Below are positions 53,190 to 61,785 of a DNA stretch of 64,000 nucleotides, piece by piece (the first letter of the stretch is position 1; each line of letters opens with the position of its first letter). The notes under the pieces are model-generated. The model ran no database searches. It worked only from the letters and a program-made list of their open reading frames with translations, and was not told where the DNA came from. The position numbers and the translations under genes are program-made. The stretch spans positions 186,001 through 250,000 of the forward strand of contig NZ_CP118946.1 of assembly GCF_029011175.1 (NCBI RefSeq), given 5' to 3'. This stretch comes from Winkia neuii. Lineage in GTDB: Bacteria > Actinomycetota > Actinomycetes > Actinomycetales > Actinomycetaceae.

Positions 53190-54143
53190 CTAGCGGCAGA
53201 ACGCCGCCGAAACTGTGCCCGCCTCGGCGTAGGAAGCTTGCGCCCCCAGTTTCTGGGTTGAAAAAGCGGAAACTGCGGAGGCGACGTGGGCGCCCTCGGC
53301 AAGATCTAAGCCGGCAGCAGTGGCTGCCAACAAGGTCGCAAAGAAGGAGTCGCCCGCGCCCGTAGTATCCACCGCATTCACGGGATAGGGAGCCACCTTA
53401 GTTATCTGCTCGCCGGCGAGCACTAGCGACCCCTCGGCCCCCAAAGTGATCACGGCTCTGGCCACGCCCAAAGTGGACAGAGCTCGGCCAGCCTGCTCCC
53501 AGTCCGAGAACTCTAAATCCTGGTGGGCAAGCATGTCCCGAAGCTCATGTTCGTTGACGATCAGAACATCGACGTTCTGCATCAGTTCCGTGGGAAGGTC
53601 GGGGCGGAACGGAGAGTTATTGAAAAACACGACCGTGCCAGCCGCGCGAGCAATTGCGGCGGCAGCGCAAGCCGCTTCCAAGCTGACCTCCAGGCAAATC
53701 CCCAAGGCGTCGGCCTCTTCAATCAGGTGGGCGTGCTTCGAAACGGTGGCAGCATCCACGCTGCCGTTGGCTCCCGGCGATACCACGATCGTATTTTCGC
53801 CCTGATCGTTCACTGTGATGATGGCGGTGCCAGTAGGAGTATCGATGCGCTCGATGGCGGCTGTGTCCACCCCGGCCTGATCGAGTGAATCCAGCAGCAG
53901 CTGCCCGTTGGCGTCGCGGCCCACGGCACCGACCATGCTCACATGCGCGCCCAACAGGCCCGCCTGCACTGCCTGGTTGGCACTCTTTCCGCCGGGCAGG
54001 ATCACCAGGTCCTGGCCGGTAACTGTTTGTCCGGGGCGCGGAAAATCAGCGGTGCGTACGGTTAGGTCAGCATTCAGGGAGCCCACAACCGCGACCTTGC
54101 CGGGCGTGGCGGTAAGAGTTTCTAAAAGGGAATTGAGCTGCAT
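53190..54143 (-). CDS. rbsK: ribokinase of the uridine operon
   Basis: A 317-residue PfkB kinase that phosphorylates the ribose set free by the nucleoside hydrolase. Signature segments are GGKSANQAVQAGLLGAHVSMVGAVG near residue 51 and the catalytic DTTGAGDSFFATLLA near residue 263. It starts nine bases after the stop of the LacI gene in the minus-strand order uriH, uriT, uriR, rbsK, the gene set of the C. glutamicum uridine operon (there uriR-rbsK1-uriT-uriH). Confidence 0.92.
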   Translation of the reverse strand: MQLNSLLETLTATPGKVAVVGSLNADLTVRTADFPRPGQTVTGQDLVILPGGKSANQAVQAGLLGAHVSMVGAVGRDANGQLLLDSLDQAGVDTAAIERIDTPTGTAIITVNDQGENTIVVSPGANGSVDAATVSKHAHLIEEADALGICLEVSLEAACAAAAIARAAGTVVFFNNSPFRPDLPTELMQNVDVLIVNEHELRDMLAHQDLEFSDWEQAGRALSTLGVARAVITLGAEGSLVLAGEQITKVAPYPVNAVDTTGAGDSFFATLLAATAAGLDLAEGAHVASAVSAFSTQKLGAQASYAEAGTVSAAFCR

Positions 54144-54152
54144 GTTTTACTC

Positions 54153-55133
54153 CTAAGAGAGGCGGGTTGTTGAGTTTCGCAGCCGCAGCGTTGCGGGCTG
54201 AAAGATGGTCTTTGGACTGGCAGAGGGCGAATTGATGCGCCGGCGCAGCAGTGTGGTAGCGGCTCGGGCAAGTGCCGCAGGGTCAGCCGCAATCGCGGTC
54301 AAAGACGGGCGCAAATAGCTAAACCAGGGCAGGTCATCAAACGTGGCGAGGCCGATCTGTGCTCTCGTCTCCTGTAAACATTGCAATGCGCCGAGGGCAA
54401 TCATGTTCCCGCCCACTACTAGTGCGTCAACGTCGTTGCTAGAAAGTAACTTGGCGCAGGCCGCCCTGGCAAGATTCGGGTTGTGCGGCACGTGCCCGGT
54501 GGGGATAGGGGCATCCGGAAAGTGTCGGCGCAAAGCCGCGGCTACGGCCTCGGCGCGCGAGATCCCGGTAGACGTGTCGGTGGGACCGCACAAGATGGCG
54601 GGACGGAAGTAGCCATTTTGGGCCAGGTGCGCGGCCAACTGGACCACCGCCAGGGCGCTATCGACGAGGGCGCAGTCCAACTCGGTCCCATCCAGGACGC
54701 GGTCTACGGCCACAGTGGGTACCTGGTTGATGAGGCGGATAGTAAGGGGGCTCGCCTCTCCGGTGGGCACCAGCAGGAGACCGTCTACGCCCTGCGCAAG
54801 CATGGAACCGATGACTTTTTCTTGCGCCGTGGGGTCTTCCTGGCTGTTTGCGATTAGGAGTGAGAGGCCGACTTTGTCTACTTCTCGTTCAATGTGATGG
54901 GCCAAGGAAGCGAAATAGGGGTTGTCTATGTCGCCCACTGCCAGGCCGATTACTCCGGTGCGGCGCGTGCGCAGTGCGGAGGCGGGACGGTAGCGGCGGT
55001 AGCCGACTTGTGCGGCTAGTCCCTGCACGCGCTCTACGGTTTCGGGAGGAAGTTTGGTGGAGCCGGCTAAGGCTCGGGACACCGTGGATACGGAAAGCCC
55101 GAGCCTTTGAGCCAGTTCCTTTTGGGTGATCAT
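54153..55133 (-). CDS. uriR: LacI-family repressor of the uridine operon (UriR-like)
   Basis: A 326-residue regulator with N-terminal helix-turn-helix (TQKELAQRLGLSVSTVSRALAGS, residues 3-25), hinge and a ligand domain typical of ribose/nucleoside-responsive LacI proteins (VIGLAVGDIDNPYFASLAHHIE near residue 60). The ATG at 55133 overlaps the stop of the transporter gene (ATGA); 17 codons of open frame upstream are not LacI-like. Its site is probably the palindrome before uriH. Confidence 0.85.
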   Translation of the reverse strand: MITQKELAQRLGLSVSTVSRALAGSTKLPPETVERVQGLAAQVGYRRYRPASALRTRRTGVIGLAVGDIDNPYFASLAHHIEREVDKVGLSLLIANSQEDPTAQEKVIGSMLAQGVDGLLLVPTGEASPLTIRLINQVPTVAVDRVLDGTELDCALVDSALAVVQLAAHLAQNGYFRPAILCGPTDTSTGISRAEAVAAALRRHFPDAPIPTGHVPHNPNLARAACAKLLSSNDVDALVVGGNMIALGALQCLQETRAQIGLATFDDLPWFSYLRPSLTAIAADPAALARAATTLLRRRINSPSASPKTIFQPATLRLRNSTTRLS

Positions 55134-56521
55134 TGCTGGGGTGCGTGCTTCGGAATCAATAGAGAGAACGCGAAGGCTGCGCACAGCAGGATGGCGCCGG
55201 CGACGGTGGTAACGACGTAGCCGTGCTGGCCCATGCCGGCAGCTGTATTGATCGCGTACAGTACCGCGAATGACATGCCTGCGCCTAGGTTGAAGGCGCC
55301 CGCGTTCAGGCCCGGCAGGTATCCGGGGTTGTCAGCGGGCGAGAGCTCAATGCCCAGCCCGTTTAGCATGATGTTTCCAATGCCCGCGTAGGTGATACCC
55401 ACGAAAATGGAAATGATCAGCAAGAATGCGGGGGTGGGGTGGTAAACACTGAAGATGGTCAGTATCAGTCCGATGATGGTGCCAGCTAGCCCGATGCGCA
55501 GCACTTTGTGGTAGCCGATGCGGCCTGCCAGCGTGCCAGCGACTGGGCCCATGGCTAGCCCGGCGATCGCGTAGGGCGTCAAGGTGTACAACGAGACGAC
55601 CTCTGCGGCCATGCCCGCTCCTACCTCGCCGTCCTGTGCGAGGGCGGGGATGATGCCGTTCATGATGGCGAAGACGCCGGTCATGGTCAGTAGGGTGGTG
55701 GTCAACAATGCCCAGGTGGAGCGGGCCTTCAGGTAAGTGGTGGTGACGAGCGGGTGAGCCGTGGCGCCCTCGCGCCGCCAGAAGGTGAGTGCGCTGAGTA
55801 CGCAAACGACCGCCAATATCACGACTAGCACCCACTTGGCAGCGGCGAGTTTGGCCGCCTCGTTGATGGCTACAAGAGCCGTACCTACGGCTATGACCAG
55901 CAGTAGCGTGCCGAGCCAGTCCATGGGAACAGGCGTGTCGATGCTAGTTTCGTCAGTCATGACCAGGACGCATCCCGCCGCTATGAGGGCGATAAGGGCC
56001 ATTACCCAGAAGACCGAGGAGAAGCCGAAGTGGCCAGCCAGGTAACCGCCAGCCAGGGCGTCTACGCCGGCGATGCCACCGTTTACAGCGGTGATAACCC
56101 CCATTAGGGTGCCGTAGAGCTTGTTGTCAGTAACTGCCTGGCGCAAGATGATCAGGCACACCGGCACTGTGGGGCCGGCGACGCCTTGAATTAGGCGGCC
56201 GATCATCAGCAACGCCACGGATTCAAAAGTGCCTGCCAGGGCAGAAAGCACGCAGCCGATGCTGGTCAGCGTCATCATTGCTACCAGCAGCTTGCGCCTG
56301 CCAATGATGTCGCCGAGGCGAGGGAGGAATAGTGAGAAGAGGGCAGCGCCGGTGAAGAACACCGTTTGGGTTAGTCCAATGGTGTTGGCGTCGGTGTGCA
56401 GTTCCTTCTCCATGGTCACCAGTGCCGGCGAGAGCATGGAGGCGTTCAGCTGGAACGCAAAACAGGCAATGAGCAGCGCAGTCATCACTGCGGCTACGGA
56501 ACGGGTCTTAGTCGAATTCAT
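55130..56521 (-). CDS. uriT: MFS nucleoside transporter (UriT-like)
   Basis: A 463-residue transporter with about 14 helices and the motif A segment LGDIIGRRKLLVAMM near residue 69. Its drug-exporter-like fold matches UriT of C. glutamicum, which takes up uridine. Position between the hydrolase and regulator genes supports import of uridine and related nucleosides. It starts 35 bases after the uriH stop. Confidence 0.82.
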   Translation of the reverse strand: MNSTKTRSVAAVMTALLIACFAFQLNASMLSPALVTMEKELHTDANTIGLTQTVFFTGAALFSLFLPRLGDIIGRRKLLVAMMTLTSIGCVLSALAGTFESVALLMIGRLIQGVAGPTVPVCLIILRQAVTDNKLYGTLMGVITAVNGGIAGVDALAGGYLAGHFGFSSVFWVMALIALIAAGCVLVMTDETSIDTPVPMDWLGTLLLVIAVGTALVAINEAAKLAAAKWVLVVILAVVCVLSALTFWRREGATAHPLVTTTYLKARSTWALLTTTLLTMTGVFAIMNGIIPALAQDGEVGAGMAAEVVSLYTLTPYAIAGLAMGPVAGTLAGRIGYHKVLRIGLAGTIIGLILTIFSVYHPTPAFLLIISIFVGITYAGIGNIMLNGLGIELSPADNPGYLPGLNAGAFNLGAGMSFAVLYAINTAAGMGQHGYVVTTVAGAILLCAAFAFSLLIPKHAPQQ

Positions 56522-56556
56522 TTATTCGCCTTGCTATCGATGGGTTGTTTGCCGGG

Positions 56557-57522
56557 TTAGTTTGCAGATTGGTGGGCGGGCAACTGTTTCTGAATGCGAT
56601 CGATGGCATCGGTGACTACGTCCCAGAACTTGTGGAAGTCCAACTCGGTTGCTGCCCAAGTGTGGCAGTCCCCTGGAGCTGGAGCGCGGAAATCGGCTAC
56701 CGTCATTCCCAGGGTAAGAGTGCCAGTCAATTCGATGTCGATTGGAACCTTCACGGTCTTTACGATTGCCGGGTCGATCAGATAGGCGACGGTACACGGA
56801 TCGTGCACCGGCGGGAAGTCGAAGCCCTGGGCATCTTTGTAGGCCTTGCGGAAGAAGGCAAACAGCCCCAGGGTGAAGTCCGATACCGGGCCAGGATGTG
56901 CGGCGATCTGCTTGGCCACGTCGTCGGTTGCCAGCGCCTGGTGAGTCAGATCCAGGCCCACCATTACCACCGGCCAGTTTTCGTTGAATACGACGTGGGC
57001 GGCCTCGGGGTCAACCTTGATATTGAATTCGGCAACTGGCGACCAGTTGCCGGTGTGGTAGCCGCCGCCCATGAGGACGACCTCGCGCACGCGTTCCACG
57101 ATGCGCGGTTCCTTGCGAACGGCCATTGCGATGTTGGTTAGAGGACCGGTGGGAACCAGGGTAATTTCGCCCGGTTCTGCCTGCATGATGGTGTCAATGA
57201 TCAGGTCCACGCCGTGGCGCGGATCGAGTTGCATTGCCGGTTCGGGAAGGTCTACCCCATCTAAGCCGGTGTCTCCGTGTACGTCCTCGGCAATTTCTAC
57301 AGGACGCACCAGCGGGTTCTTGCAACCGGCCGCGATGGGCACGTCGTGCATTCCGATCACGGTGGCGACGCTGAGCGCATTGCGCGTTACTTTCTGCAGT
57401 GTCTGGTTGCCGCCCACGGTAGTTACCGCCGCGAGTTCTATTTCCGGGTTGCCCCACGCCAACATCATGGCTACCGCATCGTCATGTCCTGGGTCGCAGT
57501 CCAGGATTATCTTCCGTGGCAT
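56557..57522 (-). CDS. uriH: nucleoside hydrolase, probably uridine-preferring
   Basis: A 321-residue hydrolase that splits ribonucleosides into base and ribose. The calcium-binding DCDPGHDDAVAMM lies at residues 7-19; further active-site segments are LVPTGPLTNIAMA near residue 121, EVVLMGGGYHTGN near residue 145 and PVHDPCTVAYLI near residue 236. The ATG at 57522 is chosen because GGAGG lies five bases before it. It is first in the operon, behind a perfect LacI-type palindrome. Uracil from it can be reused through Upp. Confidence 0.93.
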   Translation of the reverse strand: MPRKIILDCDPGHDDAVAMMLAWGNPEIELAAVTTVGGNQTLQKVTRNALSVATVIGMHDVPIAAGCKNPLVRPVEIAEDVHGDTGLDGVDLPEPAMQLDPRHGVDLIIDTIMQAEPGEITLVPTGPLTNIAMAVRKEPRIVERVREVVLMGGGYHTGNWSPVAEFNIKVDPEAAHVVFNENWPVVMVGLDLTHQALATDDVAKQIAAHPGPVSDFTLGLFAFFRKAYKDAQGFDFPPVHDPCTVAYLIDPAIVKTVKVPIDIELTGTLTLGMTVADFRAPAPGDCHTWAATELDFHKFWDVVTDAIDRIQKQLPAHQSAN

Positions 57523-57599
57523 CGTTGCCTCCATATGGAACAGTCTGAGTCTTTAGCGTTTATGTAGTTGTTAGTTTTGCTTGCCTGCGTAGATGCGTA

Positions 57600-57613
57600 T
57601 GCAAACGTTTGCA
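57600..57613. promoter_or_regulatory. LacI-type operator TGCAAACGTTTGCA of the uridine operon
   Basis: TGCAAACGTTTGCA is a perfect 14-base palindrome of the classic LacI/GalR form and lies about 80 bases before uriH. TATACT on the minus strand (57620-57625) just upstream is a fitting -10 box, so a bound repressor would cover the transcription start. Confidence 0.75.
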
Positions 57614-57671
57614 CAGCCGAGTATAGCAGTCCCATAAAGCCTGCGGTAGTGCCGAAATCCTGCGCTGATGT

Positions 57672-57722
57672 TAAAAATATGGCCCCGCCTGCGCCCGGCC
57701 GGAAGCGAGCCGGACGCAGTAG
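57672..57722 (-). terminator. terminator after dmsA
   Basis: CTGCGCCCGGC (57689-57699) pairs with GCCGGACGCAG (57709-57719) with one mismatch. Read on the minus strand it follows the dmsA stop and leads to CCATATTTTTA. It separates dmsA from the uridine operon downstream. Confidence 0.65.
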
Positions 57723-57734
57723 CGGGATGTGTTA

Positions 57735-60185
57735 TTACGCCTTCTTCACCTGAGCCAGGTTTGTGTGTTGCCCGTTGCCCTTCGACAGAGGAGTGGTGTG
57801 CAGTGAGGTGAGCACGTTCATCGCGCCGCCGTGGTCAACGCCGTCCTTATCCCACTCGACCCAAGCGCCCTGCGGTACTGACACGACGCCGGGGGCGATA
57901 CGCGGAGATACGAAGGCTTGCGTCTGGATCTTGCCGCGGTCGTTGAAAATGAGCACCTGGTCGCCATTTTGGATGCCTCGTTCCTTCGCGTCGGCGGTGT
58001 TGATCCACGCCTTTTGCGGGTGTGCCTCGCGGTTCTTGGACAGGTTTCCGTAGGTGGAGTGAGTCCTGGACTTGTAGTGATGTCCAATAACCTGCAACGG
58101 GTACTTCTTGTTGGTGCGCGCCTCTTCGACGCCCTCGCGCGTTGGAACGTATGCGGGAATGGGCGTGATCTCGTCCCCCGGCAGCGGGTTCGGGAACTGC
58201 CAGGTCTTTGCCAGTTCTGCCAGCTGGGAGGAATATAGCTCAATCTTTCCCGAGGGCGTATCCAGCGGGTTCGCCTTGGGATCTTCGCGGAATTCCTTCA
58301 GCGGCACCACGTGCTCCTTGGAGGGGTAGCGGTATACACGCATCTTGCGCAGCTCGTCGAAGGTGGGGAATTCCGGGTTGTCCTTGCGCGTGACATCCTG
58401 AATTTCGCGTGCCCAATCTTCGGTGGTCTTCTTGCCCTGCGAGAATTTGTCGCCGATGCCCATGCGACGGGCGATTTCGGCAGTCACGTCAATAGCGGAG
58501 CGGCATTCGTATAGCGGTTCGATTGCTTTTTCTGCCATGATTTCGTAGGCCAGTTCGCCAGTGTATTCGCTGGGGATCAAGTCCCATCTTTCCGAGGTCG
58601 TAGTGTCAGGCAGAACCAGGTCGCACAGCTTCATGGAGGCGGTCATCTGGTTGTCCATGCCCAGGATGAATTCGCACTTAGAATCGTCATCTAGAATCTT
58701 GCGGGTGCGGTTTATGTCGCCGTGCTGCGAAGACAGCATGTTGGAACCGTAAATCACCATGAACTTGATGCCCACGTCCAGCTTGTCCTTGCCGCGCACC
58801 CCATCCTTCAGGGCGGTCATTTCCGGCCCGTGGTCGATGGCGTCGGTCCACTTGTAGCAGCTGATGGTGGTTTCAACCGGGTTTTCCCCGTCGTCCATCC
58901 ACACGGACTTGGGCCAGTAGTAGCCGTCGCGTCAGCCGGTGCCGCCGCCGGGAATACCCACGTTGCCGGTAACGCATGCCAGCAGGTAGATCGAGTTGGC
59001 CTGGTTTTCGCCGTTTGCGTGCCGCTGCGGGCCCCACCCCTGATTGATATTTACGGGGCCGGAAGTGGCGACCTCGCGCGCAAACTTGCGGATGGTGTCT
59101 GCGGGGATACCGGTAATCGGGGCTGCCCATTCGGGGGTCTTTTCCACCCCGTCCTTGCCTTTTCCTTCCACGTAGGAACGGTAGGAGGCATTCTTGGGGG
59201 CACCCTTAGGCATGTGTGCCTCGTCGAAGCCGATGCAGTACTTGTCAAGGAAGGCCTGGTCGTGCAGGTTTTCTTTCAGCATTACGTGGACCATGGCGGC
59301 CACTAGCGCTGCGTCGGTGCCGGGACGGATCGGGATCCACTGGTCGGCAATGGTCGAGGCCGTATCCGAATACCGCGGGTCCACCACAATGATCTTCACG
59401 CCCGCCTTATGTGCCTGCGTGGCGGTGAAGGCGATGCCACCACCGGACATGCGAGTCTCCAGGGGGTTGTTGCCCCAGAACACGATCAGCTTGGAATTGT
59501 CGATGGAATCTTCCAACGAGTTCGAGATCTGTTCGTCCGCCGCCCCATAGACGTACTTGGTGCACTGGGAAATCTGCAGGTAGGAGTAGTTGCCGTAATA
59601 GCCCAGGTGTCCGCCTAGCAGATTGAAGAGGCGGTGCCAGCCGCCGGAGTAGGCCACGTGCGCGTTCCATACGCCCGACCCATAGTTTTTGTATACCGAT
59701 TCGGGGCCGTACTTGTCGTATGTGTAGCGCAGCTGTTTGGTAATAATATCGAAGGCTTCATCCCAGCTGATTGCCTTGAATTTGCCGTCCGAGCGTTTCC
59801 TTCCGACACGCTTTAGCGGGGTCTTGATGCGGTCGGGGTTGTAGATGCGTTCACGCATGTTTCGCCCTCGAACGCAGGCAAGAATGTTGCGGTTCTTGAT
59901 GGTGTTGTCCCCGGTGTTGTCCGGCAGTACGCGCACAACCGTGCCGTCTTTGACCTGTAAGCGCAGCGGGCAGCGGGAGCCACAGTTGACTACGCATGCG
60001 GAGGAAACTGTGCGGTCAACATCGGTGCGCCCGGTGCCGTTGGCTACCAGGTTGCCCTTGCCAGGGTGGGAGTACTTCACGTCTTCTTTGGCGCATGCCA
60101 CCAGCCCGGCGCTTGCTCCCGCGACGGCCGACCATTTTAGGAAGGAACGACGAGTTGGGCCTGAAGCCGATTTCAAATCTTTCAC
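57735..60185 (-). pseudogene. dmsA: DMSO-reductase-type catalytic subunit DmsA with one in-frame UGA
   Basis: A reading frame of 816 codons for a Tat-exported molybdopterin oxidoreductase, broken only by UGA at 58932-58934 (codon 418). N-terminus: twin-arginine TRRSFLK (residues 11-17) and lipobox LVAC (28-31), then CVVNCGSRC and a fourth Cys for the [4Fe-4S] cluster. The likely Mo ligand is the Ser of GNYSYLQI, upstream of the UGA. The frame resumes RDGYYWPKSVWMDDGEN and runs intact through the molybdopterin dinucleotide-binding C-terminus. The break may be a nonsense change (Trp or Arg codon), readthrough, or a sequencing error. GTG start with GAGG five bases upstream. Confidence 0.82.
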
Positions 60186-60205
60186 CGCTACCTCTTTGCT
60201 TTAAT

Positions 60206-60215
60206 GACAAGTGTC
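60206..60215. promoter_or_regulatory. palindrome GACAAGTGTC upstream of dmsA
   Basis: GACAAGTGTC lies 21-30 bases before the dmsA start and matches the palindrome before dmsB in 9 of 10 bases. Nearby, AGCCT-CCCAC (60244-60252) can pair with GTGGG and AGGCT (to 60269) as a larger stem of unknown role. Confidence 0.4.
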
Positions 60216-60431
60216 TATTAGTGCTCGGGCTAATTGTTGCAGAGCCTCCCACGAACGTGGGTTTTAGGCTGTAAAGAGGCGGCGACTTTCGCAGCGCTCA
60301 CCTTTCCTTAATGGGCGAGGGCGGTCGACTACCTGCACGGTGCGCCCGGGCCCAGGAGGGGCGCCAATAGTTGGTATAAACTGACGGGTACTTTGTGTTG
60401 GCAAAATTTGCGCATCGGTGAAGGAGGTCGC

Positions 60432-61109
60432 GTGAGCGCTCCCCAGAGTGTCGGCGTGCGTCGCAGCCCCCAAGACGATCCGCGGTATAAGAGGGTGCGG
60501 GCCGCCCTCGTTAGTGCCCTGGTTGAGTTAGCTAAGGAACGCAACGTAGACGACATTTCTGTTTCTGAACTAACGGGGCGAGCCGGGGTTGCAGAACAAA
60601 CGTTCTATAAGCATGCCCCCAGTCCAGCCCATTTTCTGGCGGACTATCTGACGGGCCAACTGGAACCGCACTTTTCTGCCCTGGCCAAACTACTAGGCGA
60701 TGGCGCAGCAGATACCCGAGAGCGCCTGACCAGCATATATGTGGCTATCATGGAAGTGATCGCTCGTGATCCGGAAATTTACAGCCAAGTGTTTGTGAAG
60801 AATACGTCCTCGTCAGTGCGGGCCCTATTTGCCACGCGACTAGAGGAAGTGTTCCGCACCTACGTTGCCGATTTCGCTGCGCGCCTGGAATGGCAGGCTA
60901 CTGACTTGTGGGTGGAAATGGCCGTGTCGCAACAGTTGCACAACATGATCGCCATCATTACTGCGTGGCTGCGTACCGGAATGAGTGCGAGCGCCCGCGA
61001 GGTTGTTGCTACCTACCTGACGCTTGCCCCGCCATGGCAGCTGGTGCACCTAAATGAATCCGGCAAAGCCCCGATGCCAAGACGCGGCTTTATCGAGGGC
61101 GATAAATAA
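60432..61109 (+). CDS. TetR/AcrR-type transcriptional regulator
   Basis: A 225-residue regulator. The N-terminal helix-turn-helix is KERNVDDISVSELTGRAGVAEQTFYKH (residues 35-61), followed by an all-helical ligand and dimer domain. The GTG at 60432 is chosen because AAGGAGG lies six bases upstream. It is divergent from dmsA with 246 bases between, so dmsA and perhaps dmsBC are its likely targets. A possible -10 TATAAA stands at about 60375. Effector unknown. Confidence 0.8.
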   Translation: MSAPQSVGVRRSPQDDPRYKRVRAALVSALVELAKERNVDDISVSELTGRAGVAEQTFYKHAPSPAHFLADYLTGQLEPHFSALAKLLGDGAADTRERLTSIYVAIMEVIARDPEIYSQVFVKNTSSSVRALFATRLEEVFRTYVADFAARLEWQATDLWVEMAVSQQLHNMIAIITAWLRTGMSASAREVVATYLTLAPPWQLVHLNESGKAPMPRRGFIEGDK

Positions 61110-61302
61110 CGCGGGCGGTAAGCTAAGGATTTGCTGGAAACGCGGGGGCCTGGCAAGACCTGGCGCGGTGGCTACTGAGGTGGTGGCCGGCAAAATGGTC
61201 GATTCTAGCCTTAGCTGCAAAGCGCATTGAATGGTCCGAAGCACATTGAGCCCTCCAAAACACATCGGATGGTCGAGGGCTCATCGAAATTTGCACTGCT
61301 TG

Positions 61303-61371
61303 GTGTGCTTTCGACGAGGACGTGTGCTTTCGCCGAGGGCGTGTGCTTTCGCCGAGGGCGTGCGCTTCAAG
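61303..61371 (+). repeat. 19-bp tandem repeat, three copies plus a partial one
   Basis: Units GTGTGCTTTCGACGAGGAC (61303-61321), GTGTGCTTTCGCCGAGGGC (61322-61340 and 61341-61359) and a partial GTGCGCTTCAAG follow without gaps. The core TGGTGT-TTTCG-CGA recalls the array at 31.57-31.63 kb. Each perfect unit creates a CGAGGGCG octamer across its boundary. It lies in a 344-base gap between the TetR-type gene and the DUF6457 gene that holds no coding region. Confidence 0.75.
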
Positions 61372-61453
61372 TAGGCAGCAAAAGTGGGCCGAAAGCACAG
61401 TCGCTTCGGCCAGCTTGCCTACTAACACCTACCGGCTGCGCACCTGCCAGCAG

Positions 61454-61711
61454 TTAAGCCGGCCAGTTTTGGGCTAATTCGCCAATTTCGCGGGCAGCCT
61501 TTGCCGGATCGATGTCGGCTTTGCCTGCTGCGTATCCGATTAGGAAGGCGGTCAGCGGTCCGCCAGGACGGGATGGGCCGTGGGCAACCTTGCCCACCAT
61601 GTTCAGTAGTTCTTCCTGAGCCTCCGGTAGGGGATTGTCCTGCAACTGCAAGTGTTTTGCGACGTCTTGTAGCCATTCGGCCATCTGGGGGCTCTTTGCT
61701 GGGTCTGCCAT
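61454..61711 (-). CDS. DUF6457-like small protein
   Basis: An 85-residue alpha-helical protein (MADPAKSPQMAEWLQDVAKHL, then NMVGKVAHGPSRPGGPLTAFLIGYAAG). The HGPSRPGGPLTAFL stretch matches a small actinobacterial family (DUF6457) found near molybdenum cofactor genes; function is not known. Here it lies after tatC on the same strand, with GGAGA before the ATG. It may be a helper of molybdoenzyme maturation, inferred from context. Confidence 0.65.
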   Translation of the reverse strand: MADPAKSPQMAEWLQDVAKHLQLQDNPLPEAQEELLNMVGKVAHGPSRPGGPLTAFLIGYAAGKADIDPAKAAREIGELAQNWPA

Positions 61712-61785
61712 GATGTCTCCTTCGATAAGTCCATACCATTATGCACACACTAATCCGCAGCGGCTTTCTACCGGGGAAGGGCAAA

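Noticed and set aside
58932-58934. UGA in dmsA as a selenocysteine Mo ligand
   Set aside because: The Mo-ligand position in this family lies much earlier (Ser in GNYSYLQI here). Selenocysteine at codon 418 has no precedent known to me, and no sel genes are in view. Kept only as an open oddity.
60244-60269. Terminator on the plus strand before the TetR-type gene
   Set aside because: The stem is followed by only four T and no gene ends there on the plus strand; a regulatory or chance structure is as likely.
61303-61371. CRISPR array
   Set aside because: Units are 19 bases and directly adjacent with no spacers, and no cas genes are present.
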